DNA from: Nitrospinota bacterium
Lineage (GTDB): Bacteria > Nitrospinota > Nitrospinia > UBA9942
Assembly (NCBI GenBank): GCA_016234205.1
Contig: JACRGN010000329.1
Span: forward strand, 1-5,347
Direction: 5' to 3'
Length of the DNA stretch: 5,347 nt
Each line of letters starts with the position of its first letter. Within the stretch, counting starts at the first letter, position 1. A program made the position numbers and the translations under genes. The notes beneath the pieces were generated by a model that made no database searches, was not told the DNA's origin, and saw only the letters and a list, made by a program, of their open reading frames with translations. Shown here one piece after another: positions 5,342 to 5,347 of the stretch.

Positions 5342-5347
5342 GCTTGA

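Larger units (their letters stand above)
4988..5347. other. Stretch without a convincing gene
   Basis: About 360 bases to the right edge. It holds a purine-rich tract (5041-5086, TGAAGGA-type units reminiscent of the tract in the kinase gene), a GCGGATT-GCGGAGA near-duplication (5091-5104), a promoter-like element, a hairpin pair and a composite palindromic repeat. Plus-strand open frames here lack SD sites, and the last one runs through the repeat, so I do not call them genes. Confidence 0.6.

Overview
The window is an AT-rich bacterial segment centred on a cytosolic two-component signalling pair: a multi-PAS/GAF histidine kinase (553-3054, +) and a REC-HD-GYP response regulator (3480-4721, +). 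The domain style and AT-rich coding with purine-rich Shine-Dalgarno (SD) sites resemble Nitrospirota or deltaproteobacterial-type anaerobes. This is an impression from protein style only; no marker gene fixes the taxonomy.

Layout, left to right. On the minus strand at 11-481 lies a two-gene DUF4258-DUF2283 operon, a toxin-antitoxin-like arrangement, transcribed away from the kinase. A short divergent region (482-552) holds back-to-back promoter-like elements. The kinase gene follows; it contains a (GAG)9 microsatellite in its first PAS domain and a short heptamer-type repeat tract inside its ATPase domain. Between kinase and regulator, on the opposite strand, sit two tiny overlapping genes for membrane proteins (66 aa and 36 aa; 3408 down to 3101). 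They are preceded by two near-consensus promoters, the nearer of which would start transcription exactly at the GTG start codon. The response regulator follows with a good SD. Convergent to it is an apparent frameshifted small gene (4974 down to 4730). The last ~370 bases carry no convincing gene. They contain a promoter-like element, a strong hairpin with an overlapping alternative, and a 75-bp composite palindromic repeat at the right edge.

How the parts may work together: the kinase has no membrane segment and should sense an intracellular cue through PAS/GAF domains. It is the obvious candidate to phosphorylate D54 of the regulator. The regulator's HD-GYP domain would normally degrade cyclic di-GMP, but several metal-ligand or motif positions are changed (HD to HE, HHE to HLE, the VaD Asp to Asn, GYP to GFP), so it may be inactive or act as a binding or scaffold module. 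The small membrane operon wedged between the two is of unknown function and is the most novel-looking coding element. No CRISPR array, tRNA, rRNA or transposase was seen.
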